A DNA stretch of 64,000 bases from Hydractinia symbiolongicarpus. Lineage: Eukaryota > Cnidaria > Hydrozoa > Anthoathecata > Hydractiniidae. Below, piece after piece: positions 1 to 10,527 of this stretch (positions within the stretch are counted from its first letter, which is position 1; each line of letters begins with the position of its first letter). Below the pieces are notes generated by a model. It ran no database searches and was not told the origin of the DNA. It saw nothing but the letters and a program-made list of their open reading frames with translations. The translations under genes were made by a program, and so were the position numbers. Location: assembly GCF_029227915.1 (NCBI RefSeq), contig NC_079878.1:19865501-19929500 (forward strand), read 5' to 3'.

Positions 1-1
1 G

Positions 2-660
2 TGCAGGAGTAAAGACAAAACCAAGTTCAAACCGAAGTCCCAGGCTGCACGTGTTCATGACATCGAAGGGGCAGTCTTCGATGCCTTATGCTCTATAGAA
101 ACGCCAATCGGAAAGCCACTGGGCCAATCGCCAGCTGGTCATCATCGCCACAACCGATTGACCAACAATTGGGTGGAACAGCCCTCGAAACCACAACCAT
201 TCCTGAACCTGTCCGTTCGAATCGTGGACGAGGACTACCAGCAAGTGGGTTTCCTACCTATCATCAAATTCAACCCAGAGGCAATTACTTTACGGGCCTT
301 GGCAGATACTGGTTGCCAGAGTTGCCTAGCAGGCTTTCAATGCATACAGCGCTTAGGGTTAACTGTGCACGACCTTATCCCCGTCAAGATGAAGATGCAT
401 ACGGCCAACGATCAACCAATCAATATCCTCGGTGCTGTCATCATACGGATTTCTGGAGTGAACCGTCACGGTGGGACCACAGAAACTCGCCAGTTCACAT
501 ACATAAGGAATGATTCAGACAAGCTTTTTCTTAGTAAAGGCGCCTGCATCGACCTTGGGATGATCAACTTCCCAACGGTTGATGAAACAACAGCCAATGC
601 AGTTGCTGGAGGAGATGCCTCGGCTCAACAAGCTCAACAACGAATTGCACCTGTCCGATG
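2..660 (+). pseudogene. Gypsy gag tail and aspartic protease (5' partial)
   Basis: This frame is open from base 2, so it starts left of the window; the first ATG in frame is at 158. The protease signature is LRALADTGCQS, with the catalytic DTG at residues 50-52 counted from that ATG. Retroviral-type proteases dimerise and cut the Gag-Pol polyprotein. Upstream residues are basic and look like the end of a Gag nucleocapsid. The homologous frame is left at about 650, where a Cys-rich stretch just before the RT region is read out of frame, so a one-base indel or a programmed shift separates it from the pol frame at 658. Confidence 0.8.
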
Positions 661-2418
661 CGCACGCTGCCGCCACCACTCCCTACTGAGTTGCCACACC
701 CTACGACCAAAGATAACCGGGTTAAGCTACAGAACTTCCTTCTCGACTACTATGGTGCGAGCACCTTCAACACATGTGAGCATCAGCCCCTACCGCTGAT
801 GGAAGGACCAACTTTAAAGCTAATGATTGACAACGATGCTGACCCTGTGGCCTTTCACACACCCATCCCGGTCCCCATCCACTGGCAGAGAGAGGTCAAA
901 GCTGACTTGGATCGGGATGTCCAGCTCGGTGTGATAGAACCGGTTCCCGTAGGAGAGCCAGTTACCTGGTGTCACCGCATGGTCGTGTGTGCTAAGAAGA
1001 ACGGAAAACCCAGACGAACTGTGGATTTCCAGCCCCTCAATGCGCATGCAACAAGAGAGACCCACCATACCCAATCGCCATTCCATCAGGTACGATCCGT
1101 GCCACATAACACTAAGACGACGGTGTCTGATGCATGGAACGGCTACCACAGTGTCCCATTGCGTCACGAAGACCGGCACTACCTCGCATTCATCACGCCC
1201 TGGGGTCGCTACCGATACTGTACCACCCCCCAGGGTTACATATCTTCCGGGGATGGTTATTCTCGAAGATTTGACGAGATCGTTTATGACTTTCCCAACA
1301 AGATCAAGGTCATCGACGATGCGCTTTTATGGGCAGATACATTGGAGCAGAGTTTCTTCCAAACATGTCAGTGGCTGGATACTTGCGGGAGGAACGGTAT
1401 TATACAGAACCCTACGAAGTTCGTGTTCGGAGCGGACACTGTCGAATTTTCGGGCTTCGAGATAACAACTGACGATGTGAAACCGTGCCAGAGGATCATT
1501 CGAGTCATCGCGGATTTTCCAAGACCTAAACACATTACCGATATAAGGTCTTGGTTCGGACTCGTTAATCAGGTGATTTACGCCTTCAGCATGACCGATA
1601 AGATGATACCCTTCCGTGAGCTCTTGAAATCGAAATCAACCTACTGGGATGCTTATCAGCAACGCCTATTCGAAGAGTCGAAACTCAAAATAATCAAGGA
1701 AATTGAGCATGGAGTCAAGATCTTCGACAAGTCTATGCCAACTTGCCTTGCAACTGATTGGTCTAGAACCGGCTTAGGATTTTGGCTCTTCCAGAAACAC
1801 TGCAGCTGTCCAGGCACCATACCATTTTGTTGTACTGAGGGCTGGAAAACTGTTTTAGTTGGCAGCAGATTCACTCATCCCGCTGAGTCACGCTACGCGC
1901 CTGTAGAAGGCGAAGCATTAGCCGTAGCCAACGCACTGGATAAAGCTCGGCACTTCGTACTGGGATGTGACAACCTGACCATCGTCGTCGATCATAAACC
2001 ACTTCTTGGACTGTTCAACAACCGATCACTAAAAGATATTCCCAACAACCGGCTCAGAAACCTCAAGGAGAGAACGTTGCGATATCATTTCACTATGCAC
2101 CACATCCCTGGCATTAAGAATCGTGCTCCAGACACAGTCTCCCGCTATCCCACCGGTAGTCAAACTCCAGATAAGATGCACCTACCGGATGACGTTGCTC
2201 ACATCGACGATGATCAGTCGATATCGGCATTGATCCCCTTCGTAACACCACCTCTGCATCGCATGATATACGACGAGGCCCATCCTACGGTACGCACTAT
2301 TAACACCGATGCTGCTGTAGAAGAGGGTATCCGATTCGCTGCTATATCCACTATAAACTCTCTGCAGTCAGTATCATGGGACACAGTCGCCTGGCGACTG
2401 CCAGCGACACCAATATGA
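658..2418 (+). pseudogene. Gypsy reverse transcriptase and RNase H
   Basis: A 586-codon open frame. The N-terminal third has the RT fingers (a KKNGKPRRTVDFQPLN block at about residues 117-132), then TPWGRYRYCTTPQGYISSGDG and the polymerase active site VIDDALLW. RNase H follows with CLATDWSRTGLGFWL, EGEALAVANALDKARHFVLG and VVDHKPLLGLF, and a connection ending near SRYPTG. It would copy the element's RNA into DNA in cytoplasmic particles. The first residue of the usual YxDD box is Val here, and RNase H has D-W-S where D-A-S is commoner; as I recall, both are usual in this subfamily. The frame ends at 2418 while integrase continues in another frame. Confidence 0.88.
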
Positions 2419-2932
2419 AAAATCTGGTGGAGATAATTGAATCAGGCATGCCACCTAATCGTCAAGATCTCCCTCTGGACCTCCAACCATACCACCAGTT
2501 CAGAGAGAACCTATCGACAGTTGATGGTGTTGCAGTATATAAGGACAGGATAATTATACCACCACAGCTTCGCAAAGACATCCTTGCTGAGCTCCATGCC
2601 GCTCATCACGGAGTCACGTCCATGACAGGTAGAGCAGTGTCTTCGGTCTTCTGGCCCGGTATGATCACAGCCATCATTCAGCAGAGGAGCAATTGCAGCC
2701 ACTGCAACCGCATGGCACCTTCTCAACCTGACGCACCCCCTTCACCGCTTAATTACCCGGAATACCCGTTTCAGTACATCTGCGCTGACTTTTTCCACTA
2801 CAAGGGCCACTACTATCTCGTCTGCGTCGATAGGTATTCCAATTGGCCTATCGTGGAAGAATCTTCTGGCGGAGCGCAAAGCCTTATTAACATCCTACGA
2901 CGCACGTTCGTCACCTATGGTATCCCAGGTTG
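2376..2932 (+). pseudogene. Gypsy integrase, N-terminal part only
   Basis: The frame carries an HHCC zinc-binding domain (LHAAHHGVTSMTGRA, then CSHCNRMAP) followed by the start of the integrase core: YICADFFHYKGHYYLVCVDRY has the first catalytic Asp, and the reading stops after VTYGIP. The second Asp and the Glu of the DDE triad are missing, so it cannot integrate DNA. From about 2932 the sequence is no longer Gypsy but an inverted copy of a repeat found again at 3609-3645, and the frame ends by chance at 2960. It overlaps the end of the RT/RNase H frame by 43 bases, which marks a frameshift near 2400. Confidence 0.85.
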
Positions 2933-3645
2933 CACTCCTCTAGAGAAAATGCCTCTCTAATCTAAGATATGGCCCCTACAGGAAAATAATAGACAGGGAT
3001 CCCATGTATATCTAGCTACCTATTTATAGAATTAGAGATGTAAGACGTAATTCTTAAATTTTAACCTTTACTATTATTAGTCTATTTGAAAGTTTGTACC
3101 CATATTTTCCTTAATACAATCACAGGGCGTTTTGAGGTTAAAAGACAATGGCTTACGCCGCTCAGTGGAAAATCGAATTTAATATGAACAAATAACATCA
3201 ATTGGTGGCTATTAAAAAAATCGTGTAGCAAAACTTTGTAAATCATACTGTTCTGTCCAATCCTGGAACGTGCCCCGTATTAAGACTTGCCAGGCAAATC
3301 TTCTGACAGTGACAAATGGGCAGCCAGTGTTAAGACTGGACTGCCCAATCTAGACATACATGTCCAATCTTAGAACAATTGTGGAAAAGAAAGAGAACAG
3401 TGACAATTTTAGATTGTACCTCTTAAAAGGAACTTTAAATTGAAACTTTTCTTGGCAAATTAAAAGGCGAAAAAATTATAGCATTTATATAAAAATGTGT
3501 ATAAAAAAAATTGAAACTATTCAACCATATATGGCTGACTATCGTTACCTAGCTAGTTAGCTAGCTAAACTTCTCATTCAAAATGAAGTTAACAGCTAAC
3601 GATTTGTGCTTTTAGAGGCATATTCTCTAGAGAAGTACAACCTCT
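2932..3645. repeat. Inverted repeat pair bounding about 0.7 kb
   Basis: The sequence at about 2932-2962 (AGGTTGCACTCCTCTAGAG and onward) reappears as its reverse complement at about 3615-3645, with roughly 28 matching bases. The pair encloses about 700 bp of AT-rich non-coding DNA and interrupts the Gypsy integrase. Either a short terminal-inverted-repeat element jumped into the integrase, or two opposite copies of the tail repeat seen at 4804 and 17945 landed here. I could not see a clear target-site duplication. Confidence 0.5.
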
Positions 3646-4086
3646 AGCTTGTTTCCAAAGACCTAACAGGTTGAGTTCATCTTTGTAAATTATTTTCTTA
3701 TTGATTCTTTATATATAAACCTTTTTCTTAAAAAAATTGGTCAATACGATCTGTATAAAAATGCCATATGTATAAACGTGCTAGCTATAGCTAGCTAGGT
3801 AGGATTTTTACTTTGCACAAAAACTGGCATGGTCAATTTAACAGTTTTTTGTTTTTTTGTTATCATATATGCCAAATATGTATGATGTTTTAATATGCCT
3901 GAGAATGGTTGTTGGGTCTTGCAAACAACAGAGCTTGTGTGGCACATCCCTTCTTTAAAATTTAAAAGGATGGTCTCCTGCCCAATCTTCCTACGCCTTG
4001 CCCAGTCTTAAGACTGGTCAGCCAGTCTTAAGACTGGACATTTTAATGTCCACAGATTGGGCAGTGTCCAAAGATTGGGCAGAACA
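3249..4086. mobile_element. Short non-coding element with terminal inverted repeats (MITE-like)
   Basis: The left end TGTTCTGTCCAATC (3249) and the right end GATTGGGCAGAACA (to 4086) are inverted copies with one mismatch. Near both ends are further copies of the words CCAATCTTAGAAC, GGGCAG and the palindrome-like TCTTAAGACTGG (about 3318-3380 and 3975-4080). No reading frame of note lies between. The interior holds one copy of the dispersed tail repeat (3605-3690). The pattern fits a non-autonomous DNA transposon with subterminal repeats; no clear target duplication was seen. Confidence 0.45.
3540..3805. repeat. GCTAGC-rich clusters
   Basis: Runs of overlapping CTAGCTAG words occur at about 3548-3572 and 3779-3805, and again at about 60560-60610. 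They are short, self-complementary and in non-coding DNA. They look like a favoured word of this genome rather than a gene feature. Confidence 0.4.
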
Positions 4087-4309
4087 ATATTATTAGCAGC
4101 ATTACTCATTGATTGATATATTTCTTGCGTAATGAGCGTTTACATTTACGTTTTTACATCCATATAAGTATACATATTTGAAAAGCTTATAAAATTCTGT
4201 TTCAGGAACACATTATTTAAAATTTTGAAAAAAATGCTGACGTCACGAAAGAATCAAAGTTAATAATGACAAAAAATTTTTTTAAAAATTTACGCAGTTC
4301 GGGAGATGA

Positions 4310-4655
4310 CACTAAAAGGGAAACAGTTTCACATGTTTTATAGGAAATTCCCATGATATATAGGGAAATAGTTTTCCATATAGGAAACTGATTCCTAAGG
4401 TAATTTTTTTCGATTTTAATTTTGGGAAACCGTTACCAAAAATTTGCAGGAAAATATTCCCTTTGCATTGATTAAAATTTTTTAGTGTGCTTCTTAACCA
4501 GCTCGTGAGCAGATTCCTTTTTATTTTGGTGGTTTCCCTAATGGGAAACCATTGCCGTATTTCTGGCCTGTTTAGGGTAACAAACGGTTTCCCAATGGGA
4601 AACCGTTTCCCAGATGGGAAACCGTTTCCCAGATGGGTAGTGGTTTCCCTTTTTG
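4310..4655. repeat. Cluster of GGGAAACC / GGTTTCCC palindromes
   Basis: About a dozen copies of GGGAAAC or its complement sit in 340 bp. From 4580 to 4640 they form a small tandem array in which GTTTCCCAGATGGGAAACC is repeated, and at 4528-4547 the perfect inverted word GGTTTCCC-TAAT-GGGAAACC occurs. Earlier copies (4316-4400) are more diverged. There is no reading frame. The array lies just upstream of a 250-bp dispersed tail repeat. Confidence 0.6.
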
Positions 4656-4664
4656 ACTCAACTC

Positions 4665-4915
4665 ATCCAGGCTACTTAGGTTCAGAAATATGGGTCGAAA
4701 CCTACCTGCCCTTGGTTAAAGTTCTGTTCATCTTTTCAAATATGTTGTGTCCTTTTTATTTTTTTATATTTTTTAATTAATTCCTTGTAAAAAGGGAGAA
4801 TTGTGCTTTTAGAAGCATGTTCTCTAAAGGAGTACAACCTCTAGCTTATTTCCAAAGACCTAACAGGTTGAGTTCATCATTGCGGTGGCTTGCCACCTCT
4901 TGTACATTATTATTA
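4665..4915 (+). repeat. Dispersed ~250-bp tail repeat, copy 1
   Basis: This stretch matches 17806-18060 over about 250 bp at roughly 90% identity by eye, including TTAATTCCTTGTAAAAAGGG, a CAACCTCTAGCTTATTTCC block and GACCTAACAGGTTGAG. A shorter copy is at 3605-3700, and an inverted fragment at 2932-2962. In the 17.8 kb copy it follows the 3' end of a USP-bearing element, so it may be that element's 3' tail; here it lies directly before the next PD-(D/E)XK/USP copy. Confidence 0.7.
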
Positions 4916-4957
4916 CTTTTTTTTCTTCCCAAATTATCTTTCTGAGAGCCGGGTCAT

Positions 4958-5405
4958 ATGCACATACAAAATGAAAAAGTGTCAGGTATACTGCACCTGA
5001 CCAAAGATTGGAAGATCGTTGCTGACACACGCTCGAACTATGTATTTCCTACCCATATTGCCATCTCTGAGCCTGAACCGGACATTGTGTTATATCGCGT
5101 GTTATTATTGTGGAACTCACTTGCCTGTGTGAGGAAAACATGAATGCTTGGCACTCCACCAAAGTTGCCAAGTATTCCTGTTTAATAAATGTGATTATGG
5201 TTAATGGCCGGCAAGTTGATTTTTTGCAGTGGAAGTAGGAGCAATAGGTTATTGTACAAGAATCACCACTGCTTGTGTAAAAAGAATGGGTTTCACCAAC
5301 AAACTTGCTTTTTCCACTGCAAATGATCTCGGTAAAATCAGTATAAGGTCTTCTTTTTGTATCTGGCTGGCACGTGATCGCCAAAAGGGGCTTTTTCAAT
5401 TAGTG
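4958..5405 (+). pseudogene. PD-(D/E)XK-like retroelement domain, decayed copy A
   Basis: Reading across frameshifts, the plus strand shows LTKDWKIVADT, then EPDIVLYR, then ELTCLCEENMNAW, then VGAIGYCTR and SSFCIWLAR. The same blocks in the same order are at 16225-16660. They match a domain that often follows the reverse transcriptase in repetitive proteins of fish and invertebrates (consensus: R-P-D-x-V-L ... E-L-T-x-P-x-E-E ... V-E-V-G-x-R-G-F). From its PD and ELT blocks I infer a restriction-endonuclease-like fold. At least two frameshifts and a stop make it a pseudogene. A USP-like domain follows directly. Confidence 0.6.
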
Positions 5406-5411
5406 TCTATA

Positions 5412-6240
5412 AAAACATTGGCCTTTTAAACAAAGGCAACACTTGTTTTGCAAGTAGTAAGTACCATTCCAACACTCTGGTGCCAACGTGGGTCAGAATC
5501 GTTTTATTTTTCACCTATTGCGAGGTCTATTTTGCTTAACATGGCGAAGCTGAAGCAATCATTGTCACCTGTTGACCCTTCGAATTTTCTCTGGCCCTTT
5601 TCAAATGCACTCTGATGGGAAAGTGGACTTCCAATTTAATACTTGTTTGTGGTTTTGGACGCACTTAAGGGATTTTCCCCGATTACGTCAGATAAAATCT
5701 GAACTGAAATCTTAATATATGTAAACTGTAACATTTGCCTGTGCACCTCCGTAAATGTCGAAATGCAGGACATTTTAACACTGCCAATGACATCTAAAGT
5801 CCAATCTTGTGTCAGCAAATTTTTAGAACCGGAAGTTCTAACCGATGGAAACACGTGGTTTTGTCAGCAATGCTTGACACATTGAGAGAGTAGTAGAGAA
5901 ACTCAAATCAGCAGGAGTAGTGAAATCTTATTCCTGACATTAAAAGGTTTTTAAAACATGGTGAACATTTTGTGAAAGACAAGAGAGTTGTTGAATGTGT
6001 TTCTCTACGTGACTTTCTCCTGCAACTGCCCCTCATCAGTGATACGGATACAATGTTTAATCAGAACTACTCATTGTTAGCAACAATTGATCACTCCGGT
6101 ACGTTGACTGCAGGTCATTATAGGGCTTATGTTAAGGATCCTACCACAGATTCTTGGTATCACTGCAACGATAGAGCGGTTTGCAAATGCTCTCCACCTA
6201 TTCTCTCCACCTATTCTCAACAACAAGTCATGTTTATATT
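5412..6240 (+). pseudogene. USP-type deubiquitinase domain, decayed copy A
   Basis: The plus strand, read across several frames, gives the hallmarks of a ubiquitin-specific protease (peptidase C19). The Cys box IGLLNKGNTCFASS is at about 5419-5460. A fingers-like block VLTDGNTWFCQQC, with a Cys-x2-Cys pair, is at about 5830-5870; PDIKRFLKHG is at about 5936-5965; and the His box TLTAGHYRAYVKD with WYHCNDRAV is at about 6104-6185. USPs cleave ubiquitin from target proteins; the catalytic residues are the Cys of NTC and the His of GHY. The frame is broken in at least three places. It follows a PD-(D/E)XK-like domain, as in the copy at 16.2-17.4 kb. Confidence 0.75.
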
Positions 6241-6414
6241 CTTTGTTACGTTCGCTGTTGAGCTGTTTTTTCATTACGTTTATAAAACCTCTACTTCCAG
6301 AAAAGGTAAATCTGAGCGGTTTTGTATTACCCCAGCTAGATTATTCGAACCAGTTTACCGTCAATAACCAGAGGGTAAAGAGTTCAGCTCACTCTTCTCT
6401 GGTAACTTTAAAGA

Positions 6415-6570
6415 AGCTTAGCAAGGGGGTTTGCTTTCAGTTTGTCTTTGGGTGTAACGACCCCACTTTATAAGGGTCCAAGTTTACTAACTTGGTCTTC
6501 AGGCTTGACAACCCTGCTGTCCTTAGTCAAAATATCGACAGCTTGGTCTTGTCGTGACAACCTCCTGTGT
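6415..6570 (+). repeat. Decayed ~90-bp direct repeats downstream of USP copy A
   Basis: The block beginning AGCAAGGGGGTTTGCTTTCAG (about 6419), with its GTAACGACCCCACTT (about 6455), resembles the repeat unit at 17535-17605 downstream of the other USP copy. Weaker, shifted echoes (ACTAACTTGGTCTTC, GACAGCTTGGTCTTGTC) follow to 6570. Having the same repeat at the 3' side of both copies supports treating them as one element family. Confidence 0.45.
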
Positions 6571-6818
6571 AAGGTTGAGTGTTGGGGCCATTCATCTGTG
6601 TCTACGCTTCGATCAGGCCAAAGTTGTTCTGGGCATTGTGCATGGTACCATTTCTTACAACTTTCACACTAGACCCAATTATGCACGTTCTCAGAATCAG
6701 AATCATTATCATTATTAACGTCTTCTTAACCTGTTTTGGTTAAACATAATTTATACACATTGCATTCAAATTTGATCGAGAAGACGGACCTTAAACAATT
6801 GAGAGCATGAATTTATTA
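6571..6818. other. Non-coding gap, nothing recognised
   Basis: I see no gene-like frame or repeat beyond a short ATCATTATCATTATTA run near 6705. Confidence 0.5.
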
Positions 6819-7700
6819 TTAGTAAAATCGACAAGCCATCGAAAAAGGAAGAGCGCATATATGACAAATTGAATTCAATGTGCAAATGGAAAACTTAATA
6901 TAAGTTAAATAAGTCCTACCTCGTTTGTCATGATAAAGCACCGTCATGTGACGAGTTTTTTCTGCAGCAGAAAGATAGGGAAATGCATGACAATTTGGAC
7001 ATTTTCCGATCACAATCAAAGATGGTAGCATTTCTTTATCTGTAAAAAAATGTGAATATGTACTGTTAGTTCGTGGAGTAAATCGAACGAAATTCTATTT
7101 GTATTTTACTACAGGTGTTGCAAATAGCTTTTCATTAGAAAACGAAAATCAATTATACACAAAATATCTTTTGGTAAAGCAGTGTTATCCAGCTCGTTCA
7201 TCATCATCATCGTCATCGTCATCGTCCGCATCGGTTGGACGAGGTATGTTAATGACCCTCTTCCAATCTGATCTGTCTTTCTCGGTCTGCCTCTGGGCTT
7301 CGTTCATCTAAACAAAAGTCATAATGGTTGGGATGAGTTTAGCTTGGCAAAGGATAAAACAAGATGGAATCTTGTTGTTTTTGTGTCGACACAATGGATC
7401 ACGACATTTCATAAAGATGATTTTGTTGCTTTTTCGGTCGATGTGCTTTGCAACAAATCTAAGTTCAGCCACAACATCTTTAGTAGACCTTAATGTCTTG
7501 ATGGGACCCGTCATGACCTAAAAAGCATTGTGTCACTGCTCTGTCATTGCAGTGGAACCATTGGTCTGTCTTTTGGTCTTGAACAATGGCTGTATAGTGG
7601 CTATTATTAAGAGAACCAGAGTGGTTTATAAGCGCTCTGATCTTAAAGTGGTTACGGCTTCTTACCTTAGGGTCGATGGTAACAGGAACCACAGAAATTT
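6819..7700 (-). pseudogene. USP C-terminal box plus zinc-finger remnant, copy B (minus strand)
   Basis: On the minus strand, 7692-7480 encodes FKIRALINHSGSLNNSHYTA and DQWFHCNDRAV, the His box of a USP-type deubiquitinase (His of SHY, then the N-D pair). Further on in this orientation come KIIFMKCRDPLCRHK (about 7430-7380), a poly-Asp stretch from the TCA/TCG microsatellite, and at 7003-6930 a C2H2-like finger, CPNC followed by His and His. The order resembles cnidarian repetitive proteins that carry a K-C-x(3-5)-C-C block and a finger, but this is from memory. Several stops separate the pieces. Confidence 0.55.
7197..7236. repeat. TCA/TCG trinucleotide microsatellite
   Basis: About 12 tandem TCA or TCG triplets. 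On the minus strand it reads as a run of Asp codons inside the decayed copy-B frame. Confidence 0.85.
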
Positions 7701-7740
7701 TAATTACTTTAAATTTTGAAAGGTAGTTCGTCTGGTAATA

Positions 7741-8318
7741 TTTTTTTTTTTTTCAATGATATTGTGTATCCTGCGAAAAGTTAGTTTAACTGTCTTTTTG
7801 GCTGTAACTTTGGAGGAACAAAACCTCTATGATTTAACCCTAAAACTTAACTTGTTGCAATGTTCAAAATTTTCTTATGGTGACCTTCCGGAAGGTTGAA
7901 AAATGACAGCTTGGAAAAATTAGCTGACACTGGAAAAGACCAGATATTTGTCTTTTATGTTTGTGTATATAGTTGAATTGTATGTCTTGTTCATTGTGTT
8001 GTGTAATTTACATCACTCCCTAATAACAGTGACTACTTTTAGGCGTGATACCAGTATTAGACAGGTAGTATTATGTGCAAGGGGTCATTAGGTAGAGCAG
8101 TGGGAAAACATGAAAAACATGTTACGCTATTAGGTTGGCAGCCCTAACCAAATAGATGTTGTCATACCCACCAAGCATAGGCCAGCCCGTGGGTTTATAT
8201 ACAGGTCTACAAAAACTACAAATTTAATTTCACTGACTTCTCCATTAGGCTTTGACCAGACCGTTCATGGGAATACCCCCTCGGATTTACTAATTTTTCT
8301 TTGTTGAGTGCAGAGTAG
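7741..8318. other. Non-coding gap with poly-T tract
   Basis: A 16-base T run at about 7740-7755 and otherwise no convincing frame. The sequence just before 8319 could be the 5' leader of the fragment that follows. Confidence 0.4.
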
Positions 8319-8640
8319 ATGCAATGTGTCTTAGTGTGTAGTAACCTAGGTGCCTCGACAAAGGCCTGTAAAGTTCTTCTTAAAGATGTATTCGCGGACG
8401 GTTCGACTGAAAAGTCTAAGCTGCTGAAAGCTTACCAGGTTAAAACCCACAGTGTGCTTTCTCAGCAACCAGAAGAGAACTCACGTCTTGAAGCTCTTAA
8501 TTGTAAAACAGCTCTAGCTTGGCCGAAAGCGTCTGAAAAACAGCTATGGACTGCTTTAGATAGTAGTATTGCAAGTCATCTTAAGGGTCGCTATTCTATC
8601 TCCAAGAATTGAACTTCTTGAAGACACAATTAATGATCAT
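8319..8640 (+). pseudogene. Probable N-terminal fragment of a reverse-transcriptase protein
   Basis: A 97-codon frame with the block ALAWPKASEKQLWTALDSSI, then LKGRYSISKN and a stop, after which a second frame reads on with LLEDTI. The pattern W-P-K-A-S-x-K-x-x-W-x-x-L-D is one I associate with the region ahead of the RT domain in non-LTR-like repetitive proteins that also carry the PD-(D/E)XK-like domain seen at 4958 and 16225. No RT motifs follow; AT-rich DNA begins at about 8640. It is probably a 5' scrap of the same mobile family. Confidence 0.4.
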
Positions 8641-10527
8641 AAATTTAAAAATAGTTAAGTCAAAGCAGCAATCCTTACGTCGAGGAAAAAAAACGAAAAA
8701 AGATTTGGTTTGTACATGCTAAGCTATCTACTTTTAATTTTATTACCAATGATATTTATATGTCAAACGATCAAATGAACCACGTGTAATTTATTATAAT
8801 TTATTATTTGTGAAAATGTAATTTATCATCTATACTGAAAGTAGATTCCGTCACTAATGGCTGTTCAATATGTTATTTGATAATATTACTGAAAAATATC
8901 AATGATGATAGTTTAAGTGAAAACGAAGAAGATAACAAATTGTCTATCATCAAAAATTGACTATTAACAAAGAAACTTTTCGCAATTTTGAATTTTAGTC
9001 AAAATCAATGAATTTTATTTTATTAAACATGGCCTTCCACACAACTGAATAAAAACAATGACTTTTTTTATTCCATAAATTTCTTGTTTTTTAGTCGTGA
9101 AGGCTTTTCGAATAAGAAAAGGGTTTCAGCACTTTCTTATATCAAAACTGGATGTTTCTCGAATAAAAACAATTGTGAGATGTTTTTATAACGTTGCAAA
9201 AATGTTTTCAAGAGTTTTGCAATGCTAAATATGTATCTCAAGTAAATCTGTAAATATAAATCAATGTAACCGTGAAATTACAACAAAAAAAGCAACATTT
9301 TACCATGTTTTTAATAAAAAAAGACAGGCAAGCAGACTAAAATTGTGGCACATGTTTCGGATTCAAATAGCCTTTATGGACATTCAATTTTGACATTCAT
9401 TAGTTGAAGCATTGGAATTTAGAGTCTCAATGGGAATTTTCCATTTAATGTGTTATTGAGCAGCCTAGAACTCAGATGCATTTTCAAAATTTTCCGTCTA
9501 ACGACTTTGTTGGCAAAAAAATGGACATTCAAATTACAGCATTACAGAATTTCGCCGTGTTAAAGAAAATTGTCAATAATTTTTGTTCCTGATTGTACTA
9601 AAAATTTACCGTCTAAAATACAATGTGTGTCTTCGATTCAAACAAAACCTGCTTTTGAAATAACAATGATTAGCAAATGTGACACACAGATGAAAATGTT
9701 GTTAAATGTCTTTCCTGGATGAACTTCGATTCATGTAAATAATTCTTAAAGTTCAAACGCAGTCACTATTTATGTATCTCAAACAATATTGTTTCTTTAA
9801 ATATGATAGACAATTTTGAGATTATATTTTTTAAATAAACATTAATCGCAGCTATTCAATGAGAAGTCATAAGATTACGGTCAAAAAAGTTTAAAATGCA
9901 GATTTCCAATTAAACAACACTACCCATCAATGATGCCTGAATCAATAACAATTCTTATTGCCTCAGCCTTTTCACGCATGGTTGCAGTAAATATGCTTGG
10001 AATTTTTCGATTAAAGTGTTCGCTATAGGTATTTCATTCAATTAGTTTGGCAATTTGAGGAGGTAAATTAGGTTAATGTCGCTCTGCCTAACCCTAACCC
10101 TTCACAAGATTTCGCATTATAATGAGACTATCCTGCAGTTATTGAATTCCGGTCTAACTGTAACCATTTCCACAATCTTTAAAACAAAGCTAGCTCACAT
10201 TTATTGAATGTAATGAACAAGCCAAAACGTTTGTGACATTTAATTAGATCTTTTACTTTTTATTTTATGACCAACCTTCATTGGTAGAAGCTTTTTCAGT
10301 TGATTAATGTGTTTATTCATTTGTTTGGACTTTCTATAAAGTAAATTAATTCATCAATAAACATACCGTAATTTCAGGACAGTTGCATGTTCTGTGCCTA
10401 TGAGCTTTTTTATTCTTTAACTTGTGGTTGAAAAAATGTTTGTTTTGATGTTTAGAAAGTAAATGTAATAATCAAGAACCTACCTAAACTGGTATCTTCA
10501 CAAATATTTCTTTTCAGTTCTGTAATA
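8641..10527. other. 1.9-kb AT-rich non-coding region
   Basis: I see no reading frame of note, no tandem repeat and no recognisable transposon scrap in this stretch, only very A/T-rich sequence up to the terminal repeat of the pogo-type element. Confidence 0.6.

Larger units (their letters stand above)
1..2932 (+). mobile_element. Ty3/Gypsy-type LTR retrotransposon, partial
   Basis: A plus-strand polyprotein region in the order gag tail, aspartic protease, reverse transcriptase, RNase H, integrase zinc finger and start of the integrase core. This is the Gypsy order. The left part lies outside the window and no LTR is visible. Two reading-frame changes (about 650 and about 2400) and a sudden end after the integrase motif YGIP show a dead copy. 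The end at about 2932 coincides with a repeat also found at 3609, 4804 and 17945, so the tail was replaced or displaced by another element. I recognise the protein as a family common in marine invertebrates, from memory of its sequence style only. Confidence 0.9.
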
